From assembly GCA_028554795.2 (NCBI GenBank), contig CM068827.1, positions 141,943,251 to 142,007,250 of the forward strand: DNA of 64,000 bases, written 5' to 3'. The notes under the pieces are model-generated. The model was not told where the DNA came from. It searched no databases and worked only from the letters and a program-made list of their open reading frames with translations. The DNA comes from Sinohyriopsis cumingii. Lineage: Eukaryota > Mollusca > Bivalvia > Unionida > Unionidae. Shown here one piece after another: positions 1 through 10,491 of the stretch; the first letter of the stretch is position 1; each line of letters begins with the position of its first letter. The position numbers and the translations under genes were made by a program.

Positions 1-400
1 AGCATAGCACACTTGATTGATAGGAGAAGGTTGAGAAAGATTTTGAAATTAAAGGTTGACAGTGAGGATTGTAGGGTAAAGTCTGTCATAAAAGACCACA
101 TGTCTTGGAAGATGAGATACTCATTGCTTACACCAATTTGTTATATAGGGATGTGATCCCCAGAAAGAGACCAGGTTTTTTCAGCAGAAGAGTTGTTCTC
201 CAAAACAAGCTTAGTTGTACCTCAGTGAGAAAAAATTGACAAAGAATTCATAATGCTGGGCATCAGCACTGACATATATTTACCTTTGCAATCTTTTCTC
301 AATTGACTCCAGCATGCCACATGTCAAAGAAATACATTTGTTTAAAATATGAATACAGAAATGTATAAGATGAAAATTAAGAAGTAATAATAACTATTTC
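1..400 (+). repeat. Fragment of duplicated intron module (copy 0)
   Basis: This stretch is recognisably the same as 14130-14500 and about 24970-25470: 'gagaaagatgtt', 'agcatgccacatgtca', 'aatacatttgtttaa', and 'aagaagtaataataactatttc' all recur in order. In the other copies an AT-hook exon lies about 2 kb before and a 24-nt microexon about 650 bp after. Here the copy is cut at about 400 by the DIRS-like element, so a further hook exon is predicted upstream of the window. No exon is seen in this stretch. Confidence 0.6.
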
Positions 401-550
401 TTCTTTAAATACTTTACCCAATCATAATACCTTAGAACTACTACTGCTACTTCACAATTCCAGCCCTCCCAGATACTGCTTTTTAGCTAAAAGAGCTACA
501 AGCTACCTGTCCACCTAGGTGGTGGTCGGGCAGAGTGATCTCCCCTTGAT
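385..550 (+). repeat. Left inverted terminal repeat of the DIRS-like element
   Basis: The segment from about 451 (ttcacaattccagccctccc) to 550 (gatctccccttga) is the reverse complement, with scattered changes, of 4047-4138. The part 385-427 (ttctttaaatac, acccaatcat) is the reverse complement of 3892-3935 and also a direct match to 3940-3968. The exact outer edge is uncertain because the first bases also resemble the host module. Confidence 0.6.
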
Positions 551-1934
551 AAAGGGATTGATGGCAAAACCCAGGAATATCTCAGTTACTACTTTCACTT
601 GTGCTGAGCAACACGATTTCAACACAAAAGACCTCACAAAAGCCAGAGTCAAAGTTGATACAAGTTGGAGGAGTTATCACTTCACAAGGCAAGTATACTC
701 CATCTATATTTCCAACTTGTTTATCTTTCAGTCTTGACAAAGTTCTGCCTTTACAAGTTTATCCACACTTGTCATCTTTACACTTTTCATTGTACTTAGG
801 TACTTGTATGGGTTGCACATGCAACTTTACAAATAAGTTCTGGCTGTACCTTTATTATGCTAACTTTCAGGTCCATGAGACCTATAGAAAACTTTTAATA
901 TATATATAATTCCACAACGACTGGCTGCATATAGATGAGTTTTCTCTGCTAATACATGTAGTGTCCAGACACCATGCTTTGTTGCATTTCCCTGTATGGG
1001 TCATCCTTGAACATCATGCAGACAGTGTGGTGAATTATTTTGGCAAAGCTTGTCTGCTATTTTCCAGGTAACACTATAAAGCATAGCTTTGCATTGACTT
1101 TCTCTTCAATAATAAGTAACAGATGCAGAGCTACATTATGTTAATTCCTTCTGCTGTATATGTCTTACAGATTAGATCATGGGTAAAGTACAGAAATGCG
1201 TGACTAAGGACAAAGACACTCTAAGCCTTCCTGCTGTCATGGCCTTAATGCAGGAATAAACGGTGGATAAGCAAGATAAATCAGCAAAGGACTCCCCAGC
1301 TACAAAATGCTAGAAATCTTCATGATCAGAGACAGCACCAGCTCGTCACCACCGCAGGAATCATCATTGCTGGCTATACCTTCAGGTCTTGCCTCTTCAG
1401 GGTTCCTCTCTAAAATTCTTCATGATGAATAACAAATGAACAAACAAAGCAAAGCATCCTTTTGTTCTACCGATACATGTACCAGTTATGTGGATCAAAC
1501 ATCATGTCACCCTTTCCTAACATCATAATTTGGATGACATCCCCCTGCAAACATGGCCTATTTCTGTTTGACTCGCCTGGTCTAATACAAGGAATATTCA
1601 GTAATAAAGACAACACACAATAAAATTCATGGAAATTAGTCATCCAGTCTGTCCAACTTGTGTTAAGTCTTATATCTGCAAAAACATCAGGTGAATTATA
1701 TATTAAAACACGATATGATAACCCTTGTCACACTGCATACAATGCCATCTCAACAATTTGTTCATCCAGGTATGGAACTCAGCACACACGCAAACAGAGT
1801 ACTTCTCCCTCATGCATGAGCATTGAAAATCACCACCATTATGGCTTTGTTACTCTTGATGGATTCTCTCTCTGCGCAGGAATTCCTATACCTTCTACTT
1901 AGTAGTGGACTTCATCATCCTAGGTCGCCTTTAG

Positions 1935-2502
1935 ATGCGTTCATTACAGATGATCCTTTTATCCCAATGGAGACCAAAAGTTTGTCCACAGCACCAACCT
2001 CTCCCCATTTGCACAAATATGAGTTACCATCTGCCGACTTGGAGTGACCTAACTTGGCTCACAGCAGGTATACCTCTACAAGTACAACCTCCAGAGATCA
2101 CAGTCTGTATGGATACAAGTACAGGTGACTGGAGGGCACATCTGCTACCATCATTCCAGGAAGCCAGTGGAGTGTGGTCTCCCAAGGACCGGCATGTGCA
2201 TATTAATGTTCTTGAGAGGAATGCCATTTTGAAGCCTTTCACAGGTGGCAGGAATTATTAACTTGAAAGGGAGTCCGCATGCTATCCAACAACTCTGCGG
2301 TGATGACTTATCTCAAATGGCAAGGTGGACGCAAATTCCCAGACCTTTGCATACAGGTGTGGGACTTCTACAGTGTTGTTATCAAGTTCATCATATCCGT
2401 GGATGCCTAAACGTAATAAAAGATGATGTGTCGGGGAACAATCAGCTGACCCAGATGGAATGGTCTATCGATCCCTTGGTTTTCACTTGGATATGCACCT
2501 GA
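1935..2502 (+). pseudogene. DIRS-like reverse transcriptase/RNase H relic
   Basis: Two frames carry the end of the reverse transcriptase and the RNase H domain. The first has LTWLTAGIPLQVQPPEIT, then DTSTGDWRAHL, corresponding to the DIRS pattern of an Asp in 'TDAS..GWGAH'; next come GVWSPKD and HINVLERNAIL (the Glu of the RNase H active site). After a stop or shift near 2245 the second frame has a degenerate counterpart of the 'DN.....YL...GG' motif, then HHIRGCLNVIKDDVSGNN, matching the 'ARHIPG..N..AD.LSR' end of the domain. Stops and a frameshift make it non-functional. Confidence 0.7.
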
Positions 2503-2689
2503 TGGGACTGATCATTGGTAGACCTGTTTGTAACAAGGAGGAATACCAAGTTCCCAACCTTTGTCTGACCAGTCCCAGAGCCTGAGCAGTCAGTGTATTA
2601 TCCATAGATTGGAAAGGCCTGGATGCATAAACCTACCCTCCAATACCTCTGATTCCAAACATGATACAAAATGAAAAAGAAATTGTCAT

Positions 2690-3775
2690 CCCATTCTTAT
2701 TGCACCACTCAGGTAGGAGAAATTGTGGATCAGTGACCTCCACAATCTCGCAATGGAAATTCCCCAGAAAATAGCAAATTTCTCTTGTCTATTCAAAAAA
2801 CCATGTTGCTTTCACCCCAACCTAGTTACTGAACCTGTACATTTGATCATATTAAACAGGCACTCAGAAAGAAACAGTTCTTGCAACCAGTCATGGAAAA
2901 AATTGCTCAAGCAAGAAGGCCCTCTACTCTGAAAGAACACAAAAAGAAATGGAAAATTTTTACATAGGTGTGTAAACAAGAACACATTCTACTACTATAG
3001 GCACATATACTTGAAATAGCCAAGTTTTTCCATTGGCTCGTCAAAGAGAAATTTTTTTAGTACCAAGCACAATCAAAGGTTACCAATCTAAAATCACTGA
3101 CACCTTTCATCATCAACGAAGAGGAGATAGCACATTGATTATACACAGCCAAAAATGTTCCTCTGCCCAAAATGAACTTATGGATACTAACATGGTAGAA
3201 CAAAACACCATTTGAACTGCTTTCAGGGGTGTCATTGGCTCACCCTTCACACAAGACCTGCGTCTTTATCACATTAGCAACAGCAGGCAGAAGCATTGAA
3301 ATACATGCCCTGTCAGTGGACCCAAATTACATGTAGTTCAAAGATGTGTCAGTTCCAGTTGCTATAGTTCCCTCTTTCTTTACCAAGAAGAGGCTCTTGC
3401 AACCAGACATTTGTACTGAAATCATTGTCTACTCTCGACACTTACACTCAAGGCCACCTTCAGGACCCAAGTACAAGCCTTGAAGTGGTACATTATAAAG
3501 ACAAAGTCATTGCATCGAGGGATATCATGCTTATTTTTATCTCTCAAACAGGGACAGGACAACATAAGAGCACAGATGCTTTCATCCTTAATTAAGTGGA
3601 TTATTCACTCTGTATATTGAGAAATATCTCCAACTCGGATAAAATAGTTATGCATTTCAGCTCACGAGGTTAGAGCAGTTGCCATACGCATTGCCTTTGA
3701 CAAGAATTGTTCACTCGCTGATATTCATTAAGATCTGAATCCACATTTTCCAGTTTTTACGTCAGAGATCTTTTG
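2690..3775 (+). pseudogene. DIRS-like tyrosine recombinase relic
   Basis: Fragments in several frames are in the order expected of a DIRS YR protein. Around 3033 a stretch resembles the N-terminal part (REIFLVPSTIKGYQSKITDTF). At 3230-3330 ASPFTQDLRLYHI is followed by EIHALSVDPNYM, corresponding to the arginine-bearing region of the catalytic core. At about 3657-3770 SAHEVRAVA is the H-x-x-R box of tyrosine recombinases, followed by a remnant of 'FTSFYLRD' (FPVFTSEIF), in which the catalytic Tyr is not seen. Many in-frame stops are present; the copy is inactive. Confidence 0.68.
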
Positions 3776-4046
3776 TCCTAAAGGGCTGAACTTGATCTGG
3801 TGGGGTCTATAGCTATGGCAACAGACCACCTTCCCAGGTCATTTGACAGCTTCATAAGATGCAGATTCACGATATCTGCTGAATATGATTGGGTAGCATA
3901 TATAAAGAAGAAACACATTTTTTCTAGGAAAATGTTTCTTAAAAATACTTAACCAATCATAGTAACATACACCCTCCCAGCCTCCCTGCAATTACATCCA
4001 TATAGAGAGCATGCCTTATGCTCCATTAGTAACTGCTGATCTCTAA

Positions 4047-4138
4047 GTCAAGGGGAGATCACTCTGCAAGACCACCATGTAGGTGGGCAAATAACTTTTA
4101 GCTGAAACGCTTTATCTGGGAGGACTGGATTTGTGAGG
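4047..4138 (-). repeat. Right inverted terminal repeat of the DIRS-like element
   Basis: The reverse complement reads ctcacaaatccagtcctccc, then agctaaaag, gcccaccta.atggtggtc and gcagagtgatctcccctt, matching the left repeat at 451-550. It ends where host-like sequence 'gtaagtaaattatt' starts. Confidence 0.6.
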
Positions 4139-4159
4139 TAAGTAAATTATTTGGACATA

Positions 4160-4163
4160 TGTA

Positions 4164-4232
<69 letters not shown>
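4160..4232. repeat. (TG)n(TA)n microsatellite
   Basis: A short TG run followed by about 30 TA units. The apparent IYIYIY reading frames on both strands are artefacts of this run. Confidence 0.95.
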
Positions 4233-4237
<5 letters not shown>

Positions 4238-4259
4238 TGCTTAATAAGATGCAATTGTG

Positions 4260-5165
4260 TCTACTTTTTGTTAACAATAGGATGTAGTTCTTATGAATGT
4301 TGGAAGGATGGTCATTACCAAAAAACTTGTTATGATATCTACCTTGTCCTAAATGAAAATGGTTCCAATCTTGCATCCAAAATATCTGCCATGACAGCCA
4401 TCATTGAAATAATTGTTTTCACTCTTCCTTCTGAATAGATGGTGATATTAACTAAAAAATAGTTCCACTTGGCCAGCTTCAAAACTCTTATCTTGTTTTC
4501 ACTCCAATATCTTGATAATGTCATTACTACTTCTTCTGAATCATTGGTTATATCACTATGGTGTTTTCACTAAAAGCTTCTTTATGATGTCTGCTTGATC
4601 ATAAGTGAAAATGGTGCATATCTGGTGTCCAAAATGTCCATCACAACAACCGTCTTCTCACTATGCATCCTAAACAGAAAGTCCTCAATGAAAATTGTAC
4701 CAATCTGACATCCAGTATGGCAGCCACAACAGCCATCTTAAAAATTGCTACTCATGAACAGAATGTCATGTCAGCATGGGTGTTAAACTAGAAGATTTCT
4801 TGTGACATCTAATTGGTCTTAAATAAATAATGTGCTGATCTGATATCCAATATAGCCATCAGAGTGAAAATCATATCAATCTTGGATTTTAACATTAAGA
4901 CTTCTTGTGATGTCTTGTTTATACTATAAAATATATATAATTGGTGCCAATTTGACATCCAGTATTGTCACTATGACAGTCATTTTGAAAATATTGTTAT
5001 TGCTGCTTTTCCTAAGCAAAAAATCATGTTGACATGGATTTTAACCAGAAAACTAACTATGATATCTAATTGGTCTAAAATTAAACTAGTTGCCAATCAG
5101 ACCTCAAATATGGCTACCACAGTGCACATATTGAATATGAATGGATGGTAATATGATGATTGGGG
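4260..5165. repeat. Diverged ~140-bp tandem repeat (module-edge repeat), copy 1
   Basis: Imperfect monomers built on the order 'aaaatggtgccaatctgacatccaatatgg', 'ccaccatgac.gccatcttgaaaat', 'tgttatcactcctcct.aatgg', 'ttttcaccaaaa.cttcttatgatatctagttgg'. The same repeat recurs at 15440-16170 and 44090-44690 and, as a last monomer, at 7047-7110. Its position at the edge of the duplicated modules suggests it belonged to the ancestral unit. No coding potential is seen. Confidence 0.65.
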
Positions 5166-7046
5166 CTTTCACCAAAATTCTCCTAATGGTGTTTGCCTTA
5201 CTATATTTCATGTATTTTTTCATACCCTTTAATTTTTCATACACAATCCAGTTATCAAAATAATAATTATTTAAATGTATCATAATTTTTCATACATATC
5301 ACTTTATATTTTTTTTTAAAAGCCATTAAATTATCAGACATGAAATTTCTACTTAGAAGATTTATGTTTTAAAAAAAAGATTGAAAATACTGTATTCCCA
5401 TTTTGTTTTTACAAAAATTAATTAATTTTTGGTGACAAATTACAATGACAGATGCAAGTTCTCTTATTGTCGTTAGAATATTTACTGGTGTTCATTAACA
5501 AATGAGCAAAGGCCTTCACAGACCATACCTTTAAATATTATCATTAATTAATTCTCCTTATTAAGTCTGTCACCATAACAAAATGCCATGTGCATTTTAA
5601 ATGAGTTCGGAAGCCCTTTGATGTTTTCTTATCCAACAAAAAATGATATCTCAATACAGTGAAGACCACAGACCATTGGTCAACTAGTCTTGTTGTTTTA
5701 TTATAGTCATACAAACATAATATAGACCGCTCCGGTGGTGTGGTGGTTAGAGCATCTGCCTCTAATGCATGAGGTCATGGGTTCGATCCCCAGCCGAGTC
5801 ATACCAAAGACTTGTATTAAAAAAATTGTACTAACAGCTGCTTCGCTTGGCGCTCAGCATTAAGAGGTTAGTTTTAGGACTGGTTGGCCTGGTGTCAGGA
5901 TAATGTGACTGGGTGGGACATCATGCTACATGTCTGTGGCATGATGCCCCAGTGCTAGACATCACTATAAACTGCCACAATGCAGACATTGTAGCGATAT
6001 GACTGAAACATTGTTAAAGCCACGTTTAAAAATCCAAATCACATGCACACACACAAAAGTAGAATATAAAAGCCTTGTCATAAATGTGATGGTCGTGGAC
6101 TCCGATAAATTGATCTGTATATATACATATACTGTTTTTTAAGTGCTTGTACTGTTTTGACTTTGATATAATTAATATTTTATTGCAATCTAATCTACGA
6201 TATAACCCTCTGTTATCTTTATTGGTGAGTTTGAATAGCAAGTAATGCGTATGATCACTTGTCCTTAAAACATCTGCTGTATGGACAAATGGCATCAATA
6301 GCACATTGACAGATTTTCATTTTCCCTACTGGCAGTCTTGCTGATTTGACCTCTTCTGTCAGTTCTTGCCCTTAATCTGGTTTCATCTGGAATAACTGAA
6401 GCACTAAGCATGTTTAATTACTGTGTAAATAACACTGCATAGCCATGTGGTTGTTGTGACAATGCATATCATAATTAAAACAAGAATGAATTGTTGATTT
6501 AGTGTTAATTGATAATGGAATATGGTAGGGTCGTAATACATGAGGATTATCACAATCATGAGGTAAAATACAATCTTTCTTCTGTTTGCAAATGCTACAA
6601 ATAAAAATCGCCATAAATAAATATGGTCTTGTACACTTGACCTTATTTTATTGCATCTCTCTTGCTCACGCATACACACATACATGCTTGCATGCATTAA
6701 CTAAAACATGATTTCAAGTTATTTTTTTAATTTTTATTGCAATTTGATGATGAGATTATTGTTGGTGTAAAAATACAAGTCGCATTTAATTTGTTGACAA
6801 TAAATAATACACATAACTAATACATGTTCAAACCATCTTAGCAGAATGAGACAGAAAATATATGTTTACTTTGTACGTTTGTACCATTAGGTTGTCGAGC
6901 AGCATGTGTTCCATAGAACTTGTTCAGATACGATCCCTTTATTTTTCATACAGTCAGGACCACAAAATGATAATTATTTATTTTACATATATTTTTTGTA
7001 CACAAAGTAATAATTATTTTTTCTTGTACAGATAATGACATGAAAT
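5166..7046. other. Intronic stretch interrupting the module, apart from one SINE
   Basis: The module-edge repeat stops near 5165-5210 and resumes at about 7047, so these 1.8 kb look like inserted sequence. The ends are rich in 'ttttcatac' and 'ataataattatt' motifs on both sides (5200-5290 and 6940-7030), which may be remnants of terminal repeats, but I cannot define them. Apart from the SINE at 5727 I see no gene; the short minus-strand frames at 6026-6700 have no recognisable motif. Confidence 0.35.
5727..6055 (+). mobile_element. tRNA-derived SINE, family A, copy 1
   Basis: The head resembles a tRNA with an A box (tggttagagcatctg) and a perfect B box (ggttcgatccc, 5780-5790), the RNA polymerase III promoter elements. 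A conserved body follows (ggactggttggcctggtgtcaggataatgtgac, then ggacatcatgctacatgtctg) and a tail 'gcgatatgactgaaacattgttaaa'. The same structure occurs at 13741 and 20295. A non-autonomous retroposon; the family name is not known to me. Confidence 0.85.
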
Positions 7047-7079
7047 ATGGTAAACGAAAATGGTGCCAGTATTTTATCA

Positions 7080-9665
7080 AATACGGTTGCCACAGTGGCT
7101 GATTTGAAAATCTTATCACGCAAGAATAGCAGAGAAGGTTTCAATGCTCATCAGTTAAAAGGAAGAAATGATCTTATCTTGAATTTCTACAAATTCTTTT
7201 CAAACAGTAGAGCATCAATCCCATTGATGGACTCTTGTTTCAGTGTTTAGTAAATTGCTTGGTACCTTGAAGCTCATTTTTTCTTGCACATTTGTTGGTC
7301 CTACAAGAGGCGACAGCAAATAGTTACTGATAGTCACTGAATGTCCTTTTAATTGCACTTTAATATCATTCAGTCTAAAGCACAATTTGTTTTATTCCGC
7401 TGCAGACAGAACTGGTATTTTCAAAACTCTGAACATTCAATTCAGATTTGAATGTAGTCCAAAGGTGTTGAAACTTTAGTTAGAATAAAGTTAAATTCGA
7501 ACTTAGCTACACTGCTGGCATGCCATATTTAAAAGACATCAGTTATGGGGATTTTCATCATTGTTCTGAGATTCATGATGTTTTCTGTTTTTTACAAATG
7601 AAAGAACATATCCCTCACAAGTTTGATTTAACTTTTCTACTCTTATAGAATATTGATGAAAATTGCCCAAAATATGTCATTTATTATTATTTATTAATAT
7701 ATGTTAGCCTTTTAATGATTGGATATTGGATTAATTCATTTCACATTATATTTTTGGAAGTTTCTATGATCTGCTCCAGATATCATATTCGAAAGATCAG
7801 TGAGAAATGAATATATCATTTTTGATATAAATCATATCTATGAGCCAACTTTTACATTGTGTTATTGTTAGCCTCAGCTATAATTTGACAAGATATCACA
7901 GTAGGCAGTGCATGCACTCCGTTTTTTAAATATTGTCCTAAAAATGTATATTTCGTGTGTATGAAACAATAGGGGTACCCATTTGAACTCTGATGGGTAG
8001 ATAAACATTTTTTGACTGAGATAAAAGTATCCAGGAAGATTTCAATTTTCTAAACATATTCAAGGGTCATTTACAGATTAAAGCAAATTTTCACTATTGA
8101 TGTTGATCTGTGATCCAAAATGGCCACTGTTACTAAAATTAGAAAAGAATAATGTTTTAAATAATAAAACGATGCCGAAAAGAATTTGACCAGATTTGAC
8201 AGAAAGATTCCTGGCATAAAGGCATCTCAGATTTATGCACAAGATGTCTGTCAGCCATTAAATTTGATGACGGCTACTAAAAATAGAAAATAAAACTAAA
8301 TAAAAGAAAAAACATTGTGATATTGCTTCCATTGTACAGACGATTCTGACTCACCATTGTCAAATAACTGATCCTTACAGCAATTTCACAAAACTGACTG
8401 AAGAGAATTTGATCAAATTTTACACAGATCACCCTGGTGTAGAGGCCTTATCCATTTGTTTTAGTACAGTGATTCTGTCCTAACTTTAGTTTTCACATCG
8501 TGATATTAATCAGGAATGTTTGAGTTCAACAAAATTTGTCCTCCATCTGTATTAAGGAATCCTTGCACAAGTTGGATTTCTATTCTGCTTCTTCGTTTTC
8601 CCTGATGCCTGTTGAAAATTTGGCTTCCATTGTGGCTGTAGAATAGCCCCAATTCATTCTCCTGCATGTTGTAAGAGGCAAATATTGCAGGTAGGAACTG
8701 TGTTGGCTTAGAAGTATGGGTTAGAACTCTGCTGTTGGATCAGTCAGGTCAGTTATCAAATGCACTCAGCCTGTTTGTGTTGCAGTGCCATAAAACACTG
8801 AACCAAAATCTGGCACAAGTGCACCTGTTTAAGGCTTTGCTACAGTTTGCAGTTAGTGTGTCCCTTTGTAATGCACCATCACTAATTTTAGTTTTAGAGG
8901 TATTAAAAGCAGAGGTGAATCCCTATGTAACCATTCATTTTGCGTTTTTTTCTTTCTATCACAGCCAGATCCAAATGCTCCAAAGAGACCAAGAGGCAGA
9001 CCTCGTGTACATGGTCCCATGGTAAAGAATAGAGAAATTTATTTGAAATGAAGCTTTTATAAATTACATGTATGTGTTGTGCAGTATTAGGATTGCAGAA
9101 ATCCATTTAGATCATAAACTAATTTAGATTTTAATTGACTTTGAGGAATTCCAATTTTTCAATGCATATGGCATAGTATCCATTGTATTTTACGAAATAA
9201 CATTCTGGGGTTTAGCTAGCTATGTGATTTCTGACCTTTCATCAAATGAGCACTCTTCCACCTTCCACTTTGAATGGAAAATTGACAGCAAAGTCGACTT
9301 TGGCTTTGATGATTAATGTATCATCTTGAAATAAAAGAGGGTGGGAGGATGGCTTGAAGTAGTGCAAGGTGAGGCGAAATTTGTTGACCTTGCAGTCATT
9401 ATAATTATAGCTGTTTTAACCTTAAATTAGGCCTTTATCATCACTTTCATTAGATTCCAAATCTTCTTTTCTCGAATAATGTTTTATATGGTTGAACCAA
9501 AATGCTGACACCAATGCATTTATATAACTGAAATGCTTGTAATGTTAAAATTTAAGAAAGGGTATGTAAGCACTTGCATGATAAACATAACTGAATATTG
9601 ATCAGTCAGAAAGTCTGTCATTTTGTTGCACTTATTTAAGTATGGTTAAGAAAGATGTTAAAATA
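7080..9665 (+). repeat. Duplicated intron-exon module M1
   Basis: It is matched in order by 10490-14160 and 20720-25020: 'gagcatcaatccc', 'gttactgatagtcactgaatg', 'atcattcagtctaaa', 'atgaaagaacatatccct', repeats of the 'ctgg.atagaggcctt' and 'aatatggccacc' type, 'gcaatttctgttgtaagagg' near 8670, the hook exon at 8965, and 'catcttgaaat...gtgaggcgaa' at 9320-9380. The match ends at about 9665. The divergence shows that the duplication is old. Outside the exon it is non-coding. Confidence 0.7.
8965..9021 (+). CDS. AT-hook exon 1 of those visible (19 codons)
   Basis: A 57-nt phase-0 exon between a pyrimidine-rich acceptor ending cacag and a donor gtaaag. It encodes PDPNAPKRPRGRPRVHGPM, whose middle (KRPRGRPR) is a canonical AT-hook. 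The same exon, with the same length and edges, recurs at 12416, 23942 and 36321. The conservation of frame and splice sites in these otherwise diverged copies is the main evidence that it is a real exon. The upstream 230 bp of intron is also recognisably shared with the other copies. The overlapping longer frame that runs through here ends in QIQMLQRDQEADL and is the wrong frame. Confidence 0.83.
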
Positions 9666-9689
9666 AAAATTATTTCTTGTTTCCTACAG

Positions 9690-9701
9690 GAATCATCTAA
9701 G
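9690..9701 (+). CDS. 12-nt microexon (ESSK)
   Basis: Four codons, GAA TCA TCT AAG, between a strong acceptor (tttcttgtttcctacag) and a consensus donor (gtatgt). The size is in frame with its neighbours and the sequence is hydrophilic, as expected of a linker. It lies just past the point (about 9665) where the module shared with 14.1 kb and 24.9 kb ends, so it has no counterpart in the other modules. Such a short match could be chance; only transcript data can prove it. Confidence 0.45.
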
Positions 9702-10209
9702 GTATGTGTTGAAAACCACCTTGAGGTGTCTCATTAAAAACAAAGAACAAGAGTAATGGAGAGGGTTTTAGAAGTTGAAGAAGTGAAATTGAATGCTGTC
9801 TCTGTGCCATTAACTGCCAAATATTAAAGCCTGTTTTATTTTTATGAAGAGAGACACTTTTAAATGCCAAAGTATTTGAAAAGGTTCTTTATGTTTTTGT
9901 ATCGGGACACTGATTATTTTTTTTGTTTGTATGTACCATCAACTGCCAAATATTTAAGACTGTTTTATTTGATCAGATACACTGTTAAATGCCTAAGTAT
10001 TTTTAAAACGTTTGAATTTTGCTTATATATCAGAAATACTGATTTTGTTTTTTTGTTTGTTTATATTATTGTTATTTCTTTTGAAAATGAACATTTGTTG
10101 GCTTTGAAATACTTGTGTTATATTTCTTGGGTGTATTTTTACCTTGCTTGCTGGTACCTTTAAAACTTTTTGTCTGGATGTAAAACAAAGCTAAAATCAG
10201 GCAGGGTAT
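9702..10209. other. Intron, no feature recognised
   Basis: AT-rich sequence with a loose internal duplication ('aactgccaaatatt.aag.ctgttttatt..gat' at 9810-9850 and 9950-9990). The 99-residue frame at 9864 is a hydrophobic translation of T-rich DNA without a motif. Confidence 0.5.
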
Positions 10210-10491
10210 AGCATGTCATGATATAGTCTCTGATCAGTAAAGCATGTCATGATATAGTCCCTGATCAGTAAGGCATGCCATGATGTAGTCCCTGATCAGT
10301 AAAGCATGTCATGATATAGTCCCTGATCAGTAAGGCATGTCAGGATATAGTCCCTGATCAGTAAAGCATGTCATGATATAGTCACTGATCAGTAAAGCAT
10401 GTCATGATATAGTCCCTGATCAGTAAGGCATGTCATGATATAGTCCCTGATCAGTAAAGTATGTCATGATATAGTCCCTGATTTCATTCAT
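10210..10491. repeat. 31-bp minisatellite, about 9 copies
   Basis: Unit agcatgtcatgatatagtcc followed by ctgatcagtaa, nearly perfect. Each unit contains the palindrome ctgatcag. It lies directly before the start of module M2. Confidence 0.95.

Larger units (their letters stand above)
400..4138 (+). mobile_element. Degenerate DIRS-like tyrosine-recombinase retrotransposon
   Basis: The element has DIRS-type RNase H and tyrosine-recombinase remnants on the + strand and inverted, not direct, ends (about 385-550 against 3892-3935 and 4047-4138). DIRS elements are retrotransposons that integrate with a tyrosine recombinase instead of an integrase and have inverted terminal repeats plus an internal complementary region, which fits the complex repeats at 3890-3970. 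All frames are broken by stops and shifts, so the copy is dead. The first 1.3 kb inside the left end (550-1800), where gag and most of the reverse transcriptase would lie, gives no clear match. It has disrupted a copy of the host intron module. Confidence 0.7.

Noticed and set aside
4098-4438. Open frames on both strands with IYIYIY runs (also at 20040-20231 and 26617-26874)
   Set aside because: They are translations of TA microsatellites, not genes.
5727-5800. tRNA gene suggested by perfect A and B boxes (also at 20295)
   Set aside because: The tRNA-like part is fused to a conserved body and tail that recur at three places, which is the structure of a SINE; the head does not fold as a full tRNA with paired acceptor ends.
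8735-9025. 96-residue ORF covering hook exon 1
   Set aside because: It reads the hook in the wrong frame and continues into intron; the 57-nt exon in the other frame is conserved in four copies.
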